Virus record (IMG/VR): IMGVR_UViG_3300042294_002854 | Location: 1-22,311 of that record | From: a virus | Length of the DNA stretch: 22,311 nt | Strand: one strand, 5' to 3' | In this document: positions 14,595-21,581 of the stretch, piece by piece | Numbering within the stretch: position 1 is the stretch's first letter | Layout of the letters: every line of letters starts with the position of its first letter | The notes under the pieces: model-generated | What the model was told of the DNA's origin: nothing | Seen by the model: only the letters and a program-made list of their open reading frames with translations | Database searches by the model: none | Program-made: the position numbers and the translations under genes

Positions 14595-15992
14595 TTAAAC
14601 AATACAAGTAGTTCCTTGATTCATTGTAGAAGAATACATAATTTGGGCACATACACTTCCACCATCATAAACAAAATAAGTATACTGAGTAATACCATTG
14701 CAATCAACAAAATCAATGTATATATCATATCCATTATTGTTATACCATGTATAACATGTTGGTGTTGGTGTATGTGTTGGTGTAGGTGTTGGAGTTGGAG
14801 TTGGTGTTGGTGGGATATAACCACATGCTGGGGAATTATATTGATATGGAACTTCGTATGTTCCACAATTACCATCGGCATATATATAAATTAACGTAAA
14901 ATCCTCACAACGTTGACCCACTTGTTGTCCCTCAAATGGACAAGGTGTGTTGGTTGGATTTGGTGTTGATGTTGGTGTATTTGTTGGAATTGGAGTAGGG
15001 GTTGGTGTTGCTGTTGGTGGTGTACAGCTTGTACTAATTAATCCACTTAAGAAAGTATATCCAATAGGATCTGAAGTATCATCATACGTTTGTTGTAATT
15101 CTAAATAATATCTTGTACCTGGATTGAAACTATCTATAAAATAATATCCAGTACCTGCTGGTTGGTTTTTAGTATATCCAGTACCTATTGGAGATAAATT
15201 ACAATTATTATCTACTGAATAAATGGTGAATATTCTGTAAGTAAATATTTGTAATGTAGGAGTAGGTGTTAGTGTTGGAGTTGGTGTAGGTGTTAGTGTT
15301 GGAGCTACAAAACAACTTACACTTATGTTTGATGCAAACGTTCCACTACATGATTCATTATTACGTTCAGCCATTTGAACTCGATATGTTCCATCATCAA
15401 CACCAGTAAATGTAAATTGAACTAATGCCGCCGGATTACCACCACGGTCTCCATTCTGCCACGCTGTTGTAGTACCTCCGGAAAATGATGTTAAACGTAC
15501 TTGGAAAAGACTACAAAGAATAGATCGGACAAATATAGTAACACGCCCATTCAGTCCAGATACATCATCACATGATACAGTGATGGTATTACTAAGTTGG
15601 AATCCGTCAACACACACACATGTAGGACAAGATGATATAGAATTAACAACCCCTGCAGGATTTACATAATAAACTGTAGAACTAGCTCCTCCGGTTCCAT
15701 ACCACCCAGCAGCAGCTAATGTAGCTCTTCCACTATCAGTCCAAACATAATCTCCTACATCTAAAGAATCACAATCAACCCAATATAAACTTGATGCACT
15801 TCCGTTTCCTCCACATAATGCAGCTTGAGACTCAGTATTATATTTTATACCAGTTAATGAAAATACATTCCAAGGAAATATAATAGTTTCACCAACAAAC
15901 ATACGTGTTACATTACTTGAACCTAATTTTACTTGATTACAAGAATCTATGTTTATTGTTCCTAATAAAGTTTTCCCTGCTGTTAAAGCCAT
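14595..15992 (-). CDS. Fibre-like protein with Cys-rich modules joined by Pro-Thr linkers
   Basis: A 465-residue protein. Residues 1-40 (KLGSSNVTRMFVGETIIFPW) resemble the short beta motif at the head of many phage fibre or baseplate-appendage proteins. Residues about 45-130 form a Cys-containing module (TGIKYNTESQAALCGG, LDVGDYVWTDSG, NPAGVVNSISSC) of a type I have seen in Bacteroidota phage and surface proteins. Several further beta modules with paired Cys follow, divided by three Pro-Thr linkers near residues 230-246, 325-350 and 394-412. Such architecture suggests an elongated surface protein with disulfide-held domains, probably host-binding. It follows the collagen-like fibre gene after 2 bases and is the last of three fibre-like genes. 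Receptor and exact virion location are unknown. Confidence 0.65.
   Translation of the reverse strand: MALTAGKTLLGTINIDSCNQVKLGSSNVTRMFVGETIIFPWNVFSLTGIKYNTESQAALCGGNGSASSLYWVDCDSLDVGDYVWTDSGRATLAAAGWYGTGGASSTVYYVNPAGVVNSISSCPTCVCVDGFQLSNTITVSCDDVSGLNGRVTIFVRSILCSLFQVRLTSFSGGTTTAWQNGDRGGNPAALVQFTFTGVDDGTYRVQMAERNNESCSGTFASNISVSCFVAPTLTPTPTPTLTPTPTLQIFTYRIFTIYSVDNNCNLSPIGTGYTKNQPAGTGYYFIDSFNPGTRYYLELQQTYDDTSDPIGYTFLSGLISTSCTPPTATPTPTPIPTNTPTSTPNPTNTPCPFEGQQVGQRCEDFTLIYIYADGNCGTYEVPYQYNSPACGYIPPTPTPTPTPTPTHTPTPTCYTWYNNNGYDIYIDFVDCNGITQYTYFVYDGGSVCAQIMYSSTMNQGTTCIV
14758..14814 (-). repeat. Pro-Thr linker, third in the 465-residue protein
   Basis: The coding strand is an imperfect tandem of ACACCA/ACTCCA-like 6-base units encoding PPTPTPTPTPTPTHTPTPT between two Cys-bearing modules. 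Similar linkers recur at 14944-15021 and 15253-15306 and in the gene at 17498-18442. Confidence 0.8.
14944..15021 (-). repeat. Pro-Thr linker, second in the 465-residue protein
   Basis: Degenerate 6-base units encode a TATPTPTPIPTNTPTSTP-type stretch, longer and more varied than the other two, with Asn and Ser replacing some Thr. It is bracketed by Cys residues on both sides. Confidence 0.75.
15253..15306 (-). repeat. Pro-Thr linker, first in the 465-residue protein
   Basis: Encodes APTLTPTPTPTLTPTPTL between a Cys-rich beta module and the next module. The unit TLTPTP is repeated, and Leu replaces Pro or Thr at intervals. Confidence 0.75.
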
Positions 15993-15994
15993 TA

Positions 15995-17491
15995 TTAAAT
16001 TATAATATATAACGTATTTGCATCTTTTGAAAGTATATCATTATACTGAGTTTGATTTAAAGTTACTATCTTAGTTACTTTTGATGTTCCATAAACATCT
16101 GCTGTATTAGTAATGAAATCATCAGTTGATGGTGTAGTACCAGTAGTACCTTGAGCACCAGTCGTACCTTGAGTACCCGTTGTGCCTTGAGCACCGTTTG
16201 TACCAGCAGTACCTTGAGCACCATTTGCACCCGCGGTACCTTGAGCACCGTTTGTACCATTTGTGCCGTTTGTACCATTTGTGCCGTTTGTACCATTTGT
16301 ACCAGCAGAACCTTGAGCGCCATTATTACCTGCTGTACCTTGAGCACCTACTGCACCTTGAGCGCCAGTAGTACCTTGTAAACTTAAATTGGATCTATAT
16401 TTTAAATTACCATCATTATTTAATACTACTATGTTTGTTTCTGTAGTGCCTATTGGTATAGGTTCTATTCTAGATGCTGTATAAGCATATGAGCTGCTTA
16501 CAACATTAGATGCACTTATAGCCCAACTAGCAGTACCATTAAATGAGCCTGTAAATGAACCAGTATATGAAGAACCAGTAAATGCTAATGATGTTAATGA
16601 ATGTGATATAAATACACTACCGGTAAATTGGTGTGTATCATCTTGTGTATTTCCAAATACATGGCTACCATCAGCATATGATTCAGTAACGTAAATTATC
16701 GAGGATGATATTATTATTTGACGTGCAGTTATATCGCCAGTAACTGTCCAACTTCCAGATACAGAACCTGATCCAAGAATATTTACACTACCTGATAAGT
16801 GAGTACTACCACTAACATGTAAAGTACCAGATACAAATGAACTTCCACTTACACGGCTACTTCCACTTACATCTAATGAGCCAGTTATTAATTGACTTCC
16901 AGTAATTCTAGCACTACCGGTTAAAAATGTACTACCACTTACATTTAAACTACCAGATAAATGTTGGCTACCTGTAATTATTAAACTACCTGTTAAAAAT
17001 TGACTGCCCGTTACAAATAAACTACCAGTTATAAATTCTGATCCTGATATATTTGATGATCCTGTTATTGATTGGCTACCTGTTATTCTAGATGATCCAC
17101 TAATGATCTGAGAACCAGATATATTTGAACTTCCGGTTACGTTAACACTACCACTTACTCTAACATTTCCTTGAATATATGGATCGCCAATTATAGAAAT
17201 TGTAGATGAAACAACAAATATTTCATTAACTAATTTAACATCATTCTGACTAACATAATATAAAATATTAGGAGCATTTTGAGGAACTGTAAATGTTATT
17301 GTTCCACTAGAAGCACCATTATTAGTTACTCCATTCGAGTATACTCCTCCAGTACCTGCAACTGGTGATGCTTTTATCCAAAAAGGATGGCCAGGAGTAT
17401 TTACATTAAAAGTATATGTAACTCCTTTAACTAATACTAATGGTGGATTTAATCCATTAGACGAACCTTTAAATGAATATTTTACTGCCAT
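15995..17491 (-). CDS. Fibre protein with cupredoxin-like head, hexapeptide repeat shaft and collagen-like stretch
   Basis: A 498-residue protein with clear modules. Residues 1-95 look like a cupredoxin-type beta sandwich ([35 protein letters not shown]), but the usual Cys and His copper ligands after LYY are absent. Residues 110-253 are 24 consecutive hexapeptides of the form x-x-hydrophobic-S/T-G-S, likely a beta-solenoid shaft. Residues about 255-370 are a Ser/Thr/Gly-rich region with SSSYAYTAS-type repeats. Residues 373-453 are 27 unbroken Gly-X-Y triplets, a collagen-like trimer stretch. The end, [20 protein letters not shown] followed by YIII, is a small tip motif I have seen on other phage fibre proteins. 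It lies between two Pro-Thr-linker proteins and is probably part of the same host-binding fibre. Confidence 0.8.
   Translation of the reverse strand: MAVKYSFKGSSNGLNPPLVLVKGVTYTFNVNTPGHPFWIKASPVAGTGGVYSNGVTNNGASSGTITFTVPQNAPNILYYVSQNDVKLVNEIFVVSSTISIIGDPYIQGNVRVSGSVNVTGSSNISGSQIISGSSRITGSQSITGSSNISGSEFITGSLFVTGSQFLTGSLIITGSQHLSGSLNVSGSTFLTGSARITGSQLITGSLDVSGSSRVSGSSFVSGTLHVSGSTHLSGSVNILGSGSVSGSWTVTGDITARQIIISSSIIYVTESYADGSHVFGNTQDDTHQFTGSVFISHSLTSLAFTGSSYTGSFTGSFNGTASWAISASNVVSSSYAYTASRIEPIPIGTTETNIVVLNNDGNLKYRSNLSLQGTTGAQGAVGAQGTAGNNGAQGSAGTNGTNGTNGTNGTNGTNGAQGTAGANGAQGTAGTNGAQGTTGTQGTTGAQGTTGTTPSTDDFITNTADVYGTSKVTKIVTLNQTQYNDILSKDANTLYIII
16133..16375 (-). repeat. Collagen-like Gly-X-Y repeat, 27 triplets
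   Basis: Encodes 27 unbroken Gly-X-Y triplets, mostly GAQ, GTA, GTT and GTN. At 16250-16303 six GTN triplets form a near-perfect 18-base tandem that alternates GGTACAAAY and GGCACAAAY. Such DNA is prone to copy-number change. Phage collagen-like stretches usually trimerise fibres. Confidence 0.9.
16733..17164 (-). repeat. Hexapeptide repeat, 24 copies of x-x-h-S/T-G-S
   Basis: Exactly 432 bases, read as 24 in-register 18-base units such as [12 protein letters not shown] and NVSGST. A hydrophobic residue falls every six positions and Gly is nearly invariant; only the last unit ends GD, one unit has GT and one lacks the S/T. The period fits a beta-solenoid such as a hexapeptide beta-helix. Confidence 0.85.
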
Positions 17492-17497
17492 TTTATA

Positions 17498-18442
17498 TTA
17501 GGTACAAAGTGGGAAAGAAGCAAATGATGTTGAATAAGAATAATTTCCAGTATACGTAGTTATTACTGATCCATTAAGTGCTTTTAAAGATAAAACAAGC
17601 TGAGTTGGTTCTGCTGTTGGAGATGGTATAGATAATAACATCGATACTTTAGTTAAATCAAATCCATCTATTATAGTTGCATTAATTCCTCCATAATTCT
17701 TTCTTAATTCAACATATGCTCCTGCAGGGGCATTATTTACAGAAACTCTAAATTTAACCCCACATGCGTTTCCATCATTACAATTATTTGTTCTACAAAG
17801 TGGTTGTCCAACAGTAATTGATGGAGCTAGTGTAGGTGTTGGAGAAGGTGTTCTAGTAGGGGTAGCTGTAGGTGTAGGGGTAAGTGTTCCGGTGGTTGTT
17901 AAAGTTGGAGTAACACTAACAGTTGGTGTTGGGGTTGGAGTTACAGTAGGAGTTGGGGTTGGTGTTGTTGCTATTTCAACTAATGTTATATCAAATGTAG
18001 TGTTTAGTGAAGATGTAATTAACATACTTCCACTAAATATATTGTGACCTTTAAATGTATTCGAACCTGTTATAGCATATGAACTTGGAGATATACCACC
18101 ATTAACTGAATTTAGTGGGGAATTTTCACCAAATACTGTATTATCGATAAATGATTGTATTCCTGATAATTCATTAATGTTAATTTCTTGTGGATCTACA
18201 TCAAATACTACATCTGAAGTTCCATCATATATAGCAGGTTTTAAACCATATCCGGCTTCTAACTTAGTAAATGTAGCGTTTTCTTGTGCTTTTAGTGTTA
18301 CTATTGATTCTACTCCACCAGCACTTTTCTTTAAGAAAAGTCTACCATCATATGTATTTAATGCTAATTCCCCTAACTGTAATTGATCTATGGTAGGGAC
18401 GCGGCCTGGTATGGCGCTACGTTTTGATTTAATGCTAGGCAT
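17498..18442 (-). CDS. Fibre-like protein with conserved phage head motif and long Pro-Thr linker
   Basis: A 314-residue protein. The N-terminus (SAIPGRVPTIDQLQLGELALNTYDGRLFLKK) is a common head motif of phage fibre and tropism proteins: a G-x-VPT, L-x-x-GELALN-x-x-DG-x-LF pattern. Residues about 105-150 contain ITGSNTFKGHNIFSGS, related to the hexapeptide shaft of the next gene. Residues about 158-206 are a long Pro-Thr linker. The last 100 residues form one module with three Cys at its start (CRTNNCNDGNACG) and a final beta region ending PLCT. It is likely a virion-attached fibre base or a short fibre. The ATG is followed after the stop by the collagen-like fibre gene at 6 bases. Confidence 0.75.
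   Translation of the reverse strand: MPSIKSKRSAIPGRVPTIDQLQLGELALNTYDGRLFLKKSAGGVESIVTLKAQENATFTKLEAGYGLKPAIYDGTSDVVFDVDPQEININELSGIQSFIDNTVFGENSPLNSVNGGISPSSYAITGSNTFKGHNIFSGSMLITSSLNTTFDITLVEIATTPTPTPTVTPTPTPTVSVTPTLTTTGTLTPTPTATPTRTPSPTPTLAPSITVGQPLCRTNNCNDGNACGVKFRVSVNNAPAGAYVELRKNYGGINATIIDGFDLTKVSMLLSIPSPTAEPTQLVLSLKALNGSVITTYTGNYSYSTSFASFPLCT
17825..17971 (-). repeat. Long Pro-Thr linker in the first fibre gene
   Basis: About 49 residues of TPTPTP, TVTPTP, TATPTRTPSP and related units, the longest of four such linkers in the window. It separates the head and shaft part from a Cys-rich C-terminal module. Confidence 0.8.
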
Positions 18443-18493
18443 CTGCTATGGTCAAGTAGTATATACTAAAAAATGAATCCTATATAGGTCCAC

Positions 18494-18502
18494 CATAAAT
18501 AT
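18494..18502 (-). promoter_or_regulatory. ATATTTATG element before the first fibre gene
   Basis: One base from the ATATTTATA consensus, 51 bases before the ATG at 18442 and just downstream of a terminator. The long gap includes a small palindrome-like CCTATATAGG. Probably the start point for the three fibre genes, but weaker evidence than the exact copies. Confidence 0.4.
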
Positions 18503-18504
18503 AG

Positions 18505-18538
18505 TAAAAAAAAGTCTGCATTATTAGTACAGACTTTA
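18505..18538 (-). terminator. Hairpin terminator after the 159-residue gene
   Basis: On the minus strand AAAGTCTG pairs with CAGACTTT around an 11-base loop and is followed by a run of T (eight in total with the stem end). It lies 19 bases after the stop of the small Glu/Lys-rich gene, separating it from the fibre genes. Confidence 0.75.
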
Positions 18539-18556
18539 CTTTTTAAAACCAATTTA

Positions 18557-19036
18557 TTATTTTACTTCTTCAACTGATGGTTCTTCAATTAGATGTTTAA
18601 ATACTAGAACATAATTATCTTTAGTTTCAATTTTATCTAAATTAGACAATTGAATTTGAGGTAATTTAATGTCTTTTTCTTGATTTAACAACTCACCATA
18701 TTCATCATTGAAAGCAATGTATGCTGGATTAATGTCTTTTGCAGGTTCGCCTTTATCGTCTAATTCTCCGGTTTCAATAACCATTGAAATACCTACATTA
18801 CCGTTTTCATCTTCAGTACCGTGCTTTTTGATTAACTCATCGCGTAATGAATCGATTACTTTCTTTTCTGCAGCTAATGATTCTACTAATGTATTTAAAT
18901 AATACTTAGTTACTACTGGTAGTTTTTGATTTAATAATCCTTCGATGATTTTCTCACCTGTTTGGTTATTTGTAGCGCCTGCTAATTCAGCTTCTAAATT
19001 TAATAATTCAAATAATTTTAACGATTGATTTTTCAT
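18557..19036 (-). CDS. Small Glu/Lys-rich phage protein of unknown function
   Basis: A 159-residue soluble, acidic protein. Helices dominate residues 1-70. Then comes KKHGTEDENGN, resembling the K-x-G-x-x-DE-x-GN pattern of a recurrent family of small phage proteins in tail regions, followed by AFNDEYGELLNQEKDIKLPQI and an acidic end. No membrane part or enzyme motif is seen. Its ATG is 20 bases downstream of an ATATTTATA element placed within the end of the upstream gene, and it is followed by a terminator, so it probably makes a short single-gene transcript. A tail or capsid assembly role is possible but not shown. Confidence 0.6.
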   Translation of the reverse strand: MKNQSLKLFELLNLEAELAGATNNQTGEKIIEGLLNQKLPVVTKYYLNTLVESLAAEKKVIDSLRDELIKKHGTEDENGNVGISMVIETGELDDKGEPAKDINPAYIAFNDEYGELLNQEKDIKLPQIQLSNLDKIETKDNYVLVFKHLIEEPSVEEVK

Positions 19037-19048
19037 TTTGTAACTTTG

Positions 19049-20284
19049 TTATTTGTTATAAATATAATTTTCTGATTTTTTTGTAGTATTTGTTACTGAT
19101 TTAATGGTATTTAAGACATCTTTATCTACCAAATCTGGGTGTACCCACCAATCTTCAAATGGTGAATCATCATCTGGAGATATATTATCTACAGCTAATT
19201 CATATCCTTTAGATTCTAGGTATCTTCTTGATTTATCACGATATGATTTAGTTTCATCACAATAATAATCATGTTCATATGTTATTACTGCAAATCTATA
19301 TTCTTCAAATGGAATTTGTAATAAGGTTTTAAATGTGTTATAAGATGGTTCACAATCTAACTGTAAGTAATCCCAATCATTTCCCCAATTTGTATCGCTT
19401 AATATTGTATCATAATTAGCAATCGTAGCATCTTGTAATAAACAAAAATTATTCCTTGTACCATTAAATTTATTTACTAAATTACTATCAATTTCTAATG
19501 ATATGCCTTTCCAATTAAAATCTTTTTCTAAAATATAAGTATTAGAATTATCAATGGGGTCATTTGCCCCAATTTCTAAATATTTTCCATTTGTTTTTCC
19601 ATCTAATGCCATTAATACAAACATGTCTTGAAAAACTTGTGATTGGTTATTTTTTATTTTTTCAACTCCTTTAAATTTAAATCTTAAATTATCTAATTGA
19701 GTATAGTCATAATATGATGGTTTTATCCAATCTTCTGATCCCACTAAAAAAATAAGATTTCTTTTTACAGAATCTATATAATCATAAGATATAACTTCAT
19801 TATGATGTAATTCTAAAAATAAATTTAAAGATTCATCCATACTTCCTAACCACCACGAACATACAGCTTTTTCAAATTTAAAACCCCATCGACCTGGGTA
19901 TTCAACATCAATTAATATTTCTGGTTCATCTGTTGCTAATTGTTCACCTATAGTAGATATAGTATAACTTTCTTGCCAATCTTTATTTCGTTCATATAAA
20001 CGAGAAAGTAAAAAATATGCTTCAGGACGTTTTGGTGAATGTGATATAGCATGCAGATATAATCCTTTAACTGAGAATATGCGATTATTTTGTTTTTCTA
20101 AACATAATCCAATTCTAAGTAATGATAAATAAATTAAATCACTATCTAATTCAGTTACTCTTAAATAATAAGTTAAAGCTGATGCTGTTTGATTTTGATC
20201 ATAATATGAATTAGCTAAATTAAATATAGCTTTATCATTGTATGGATCTTTTATAAATTCAGTTAATGTATATTGGATATTCAT
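19049..20284 (-). CDS. TPR protein fused to FkbM-like methyltransferase
   Basis: A 411-residue two-part protein. Residues about 1-130 contain TPR-like helical pairs (AIFNLANSYYDQNQTASALTYY, then AYFLLSRLYERNKDWQESY), usually protein-binding. Residues about 213-385 match an FkbM-type SAM-dependent methyltransferase: SQVFQDMFVLMALDGK, the SAM-binding YLEIGAND, LEKDFNWKGISLEID, DYLQLDCEP, ITYEHDYY and FEDWWVHP. FkbM enzymes methylate sugar hydroxyls or small molecules. The gene is last in a tightly overlapped operon, joined to the GH130-like gene by ATGA. It could modify a glycan on the virion or the host surface; substrate unknown. The promoter-like element for the next gene lies inside its last codons. 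Confidence 0.75.
   Translation of the reverse strand: MNIQYTLTEFIKDPYNDKAIFNLANSYYDQNQTASALTYYLRVTELDSDLIYLSLLRIGLCLEKQNNRIFSVKGLYLHAISHSPKRPEAYFLLSRLYERNKDWQESYTISTIGEQLATDEPEILIDVEYPGRWGFKFEKAVCSWWLGSMDESLNLFLELHHNEVISYDYIDSVKRNLIFLVGSEDWIKPSYYDYTQLDNLRFKFKGVEKIKNNQSQVFQDMFVLMALDGKTNGKYLEIGANDPIDNSNTYILEKDFNWKGISLEIDSNLVNKFNGTRNNFCLLQDATIANYDTILSDTNWGNDWDYLQLDCEPSYNTFKTLLQIPFEEYRFAVITYEHDYYCDETKSYRDKSRRYLESKGYELAVDNISPDDDSPFEDWWVHPDLVDKDVLNTIKSVTNTTKKSENYIYNK
19057..19065 (-). promoter_or_regulatory. ATATTTATA element inside the end of the FkbM gene
   Basis: Exact ATATTTATA on the coding strand, 20 bases before the ATG at 19036. It overlaps the last codons (Tyr-Ile-Tyr-Asn) of the methyltransferase gene, so it is constrained by both coding and signal. 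The leader reads ACAAATAACAAAGTTACAAA. Confidence 0.5.
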
Positions 20285-21252
20285 ATTCCTGCTAATGTTT
20301 TAAAATAATTTAAAGGCATGTTTAATAAATAAGCGGCATTATCTCCATACCCAAATGAAATTAACACATTATCATCTTTTATAGCCAACCCACAACAAAA
20401 TTCAATATAACCAGTCATAAAATCAAACTCATCACTTATATTTACTACATTCCAATCTTTATCCCACGTTACTATTCTATGTCGGTAAGTTGCTTCTTTA
20501 TTGTTATTTTTATTTTTCCATAAATCTGCTTCATGTGTTATTGCTACTCGATAATCACCAATAGTTATAACTTGACTTCCACCTCGTATATCGCGTTTAG
20601 TAGAATATGGCTTACCTAAAAATATCTGATTGCATGTTTTATTAATTGGATCTACCTTAACAATTTCTGTTGGATTAGTCCATTTAACAAAATAATATGG
20701 CATATCTAAAATTGGCATCCAATTTTTTTCACAATATGAATCATTATTAAATGGAGCAGGAATTCTAAATCGACTTATTTCTGTTACTTTATTATCTAAA
20801 ATTTTTATTTCTGATAATTCCATTCGGCCTTCACCGTTTGTTTTAGTATCTCGTCTTACACCACAGATATATAATTTATTATCCCATCTAACTAAACGAG
20901 CATCTTCTAAACCAACGAATTCCCACACTGGTGATATGTCGTATCTTGATGTATCTATTCTATCAAATGAATCTATTGATAAATTATCATCTAATGAACA
21001 AAAATGATTAGTTGTTCTTAATGTTATATCATTTTCTGGGTTTAGATAGGCTAATGGGCCGTACCGGTTTTCAAATTTACCTCTAGTATGATATAATGTA
21101 TACTGGACATGACGTAAATTCAAAATTAACTTCCCATCATCGTTAAAAATTGATGGGTTTAATAATCCAGTTCCATTTGTTTCGGAGGATGGTATGATTA
21201 GTGGGATAATACTACCTCCATTAGCTATAACCTGTTTTGCTAAATTTTTCAA
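20281..21252 (-). CDS. GH130-like beta-propeller protein with TTG start
   Basis: A 323-residue protein that resembles the five-bladed glycosidase-like propellers of family GH130 (mannoside phosphorylases and related). Pattern evidence: LLNPSIF and LNLRHVQY near the start, FVGLEDARLVRW near residue 113, CEKNWMPI, DIRGGSQV, ITHEADLW, and the end EFCCGLA-x-x-x-D-x-VLISFGYGDNAAYLL. The Glu-Asp-x-Arg and Glu-Lys-Asn-Trp motifs are the main reasons for the call. The start is TTG, overlapping the upstream stop as TTGA; no in-frame Met occurs before about residue 144. It sits with an FkbM-like protein and oxygenases, suggesting glycan processing. Catalytic activity is unproven. Confidence 0.65.
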   Translation of the reverse strand: MKNLAKQVIANGGSIIPLIIPSSETNGTGLLNPSIFNDDGKLILNLRHVQYTLYHTRGKFENRYGPLAYLNPENDITLRTTNHFCSLDDNLSIDSFDRIDTSRYDISPVWEFVGLEDARLVRWDNKLYICGVRRDTKTNGEGRMELSEIKILDNKVTEISRFRIPAPFNNDSYCEKNWMPILDMPYYFVKWTNPTEIVKVDPINKTCNQIFLGKPYSTKRDIRGGSQVITIGDYRVAITHEADLWKNKNNNKEATYRHRIVTWDKDWNVVNISDEFDFMTGYIEFCCGLAIKDDNVLISFGYGDNAAYLLNMPLNYFKTLAGI

Positions 21253-21581
21253 ATTAAATGTCTAATAATAATTGTTAATGAAATACAAATCCATATTGTA
21301 TTAAATAAAATTAATGTTGGTAATGATTTTCTCATTGATGCCCAAATTAATGCTGATGATGTTGCTAATGTTAAAAAATGCATATACCATAATTCAATAC
21401 CAAATATTAATCCAGGTATAATAATGATTGCTTTTGCCATCCAAGCAGCAGCTTCAATAATATTATAATCAGTCCAGTATTCTTTAGATAAGTACATTTT
21501 GTATCTATCAGTAATTTTACTTAATCCAATGATTAAATATAATAAAGACAGATAAGCAATATAAATAGTAGGATAAATCAT
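21249..21581 (-). CDS. Small membrane protein, three predicted helices
   Basis: A 110-residue protein with three hydrophobic segments: IYIAYLSLLYLIIGL at about 6-20, AIIIIPGLIFGIELWYMHFL at about 51-72 (running into LATSSALIW), and LILFNTIWICISLTIII at about 89-106. Charged residues lie between the segments. It is joined to its neighbours by ATGA overlap upstream and TTGA overlap downstream, so its place in the operon is firm. Function is not recognised. A membrane anchor or transporter helper for the surface-modification cassette is possible. It is not a typical holin in position or pattern, but that cannot be excluded. Confidence 0.6.
   Translation of the reverse strand: MIYPTIYIAYLSLLYLIIGLSKITDRYKMYLSKEYWTDYNIIEAAAWMAKAIIIIPGLIFGIELWYMHFLTLATSSALIWASMRKSLPTLILFNTIWICISLTIIIRHLI

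Noticed and set aside
14616-14894. Plus-strand Cys/Trp-rich and minus-strand His/Gln-rich frames across the Pro-Thr linker
   Set aside because: Their odd composition is a direct product of reading the 6-base Pro-Thr repeat in other frames.
16075-16381. Open frames in both strands over the collagen-like stretch
   Set aside because: Low-complexity shadows of the 9-base Gly-X-Y repeat.
16733-17164. Regular 18-base periodicity considered as a CRISPR array or iterons
   Set aside because: The period is 18 bases with no spacers, the units vary at synonymous positions, and all are in frame in one long protein.
14595-18442. Diversity-generating retroelement target in the fibre genes
   Set aside because: No reverse transcriptase or template-like near-copy of a fibre C-terminus was seen in the window.
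8155-19065. TATAAATA on the plus strand taken as T4-type late promoters
   Set aside because: In that orientation they would drive transcription away from each gene, and no plus-strand genes exist. The constant distance to minus-strand ATGs favours the reverse reading ATATTTATA.
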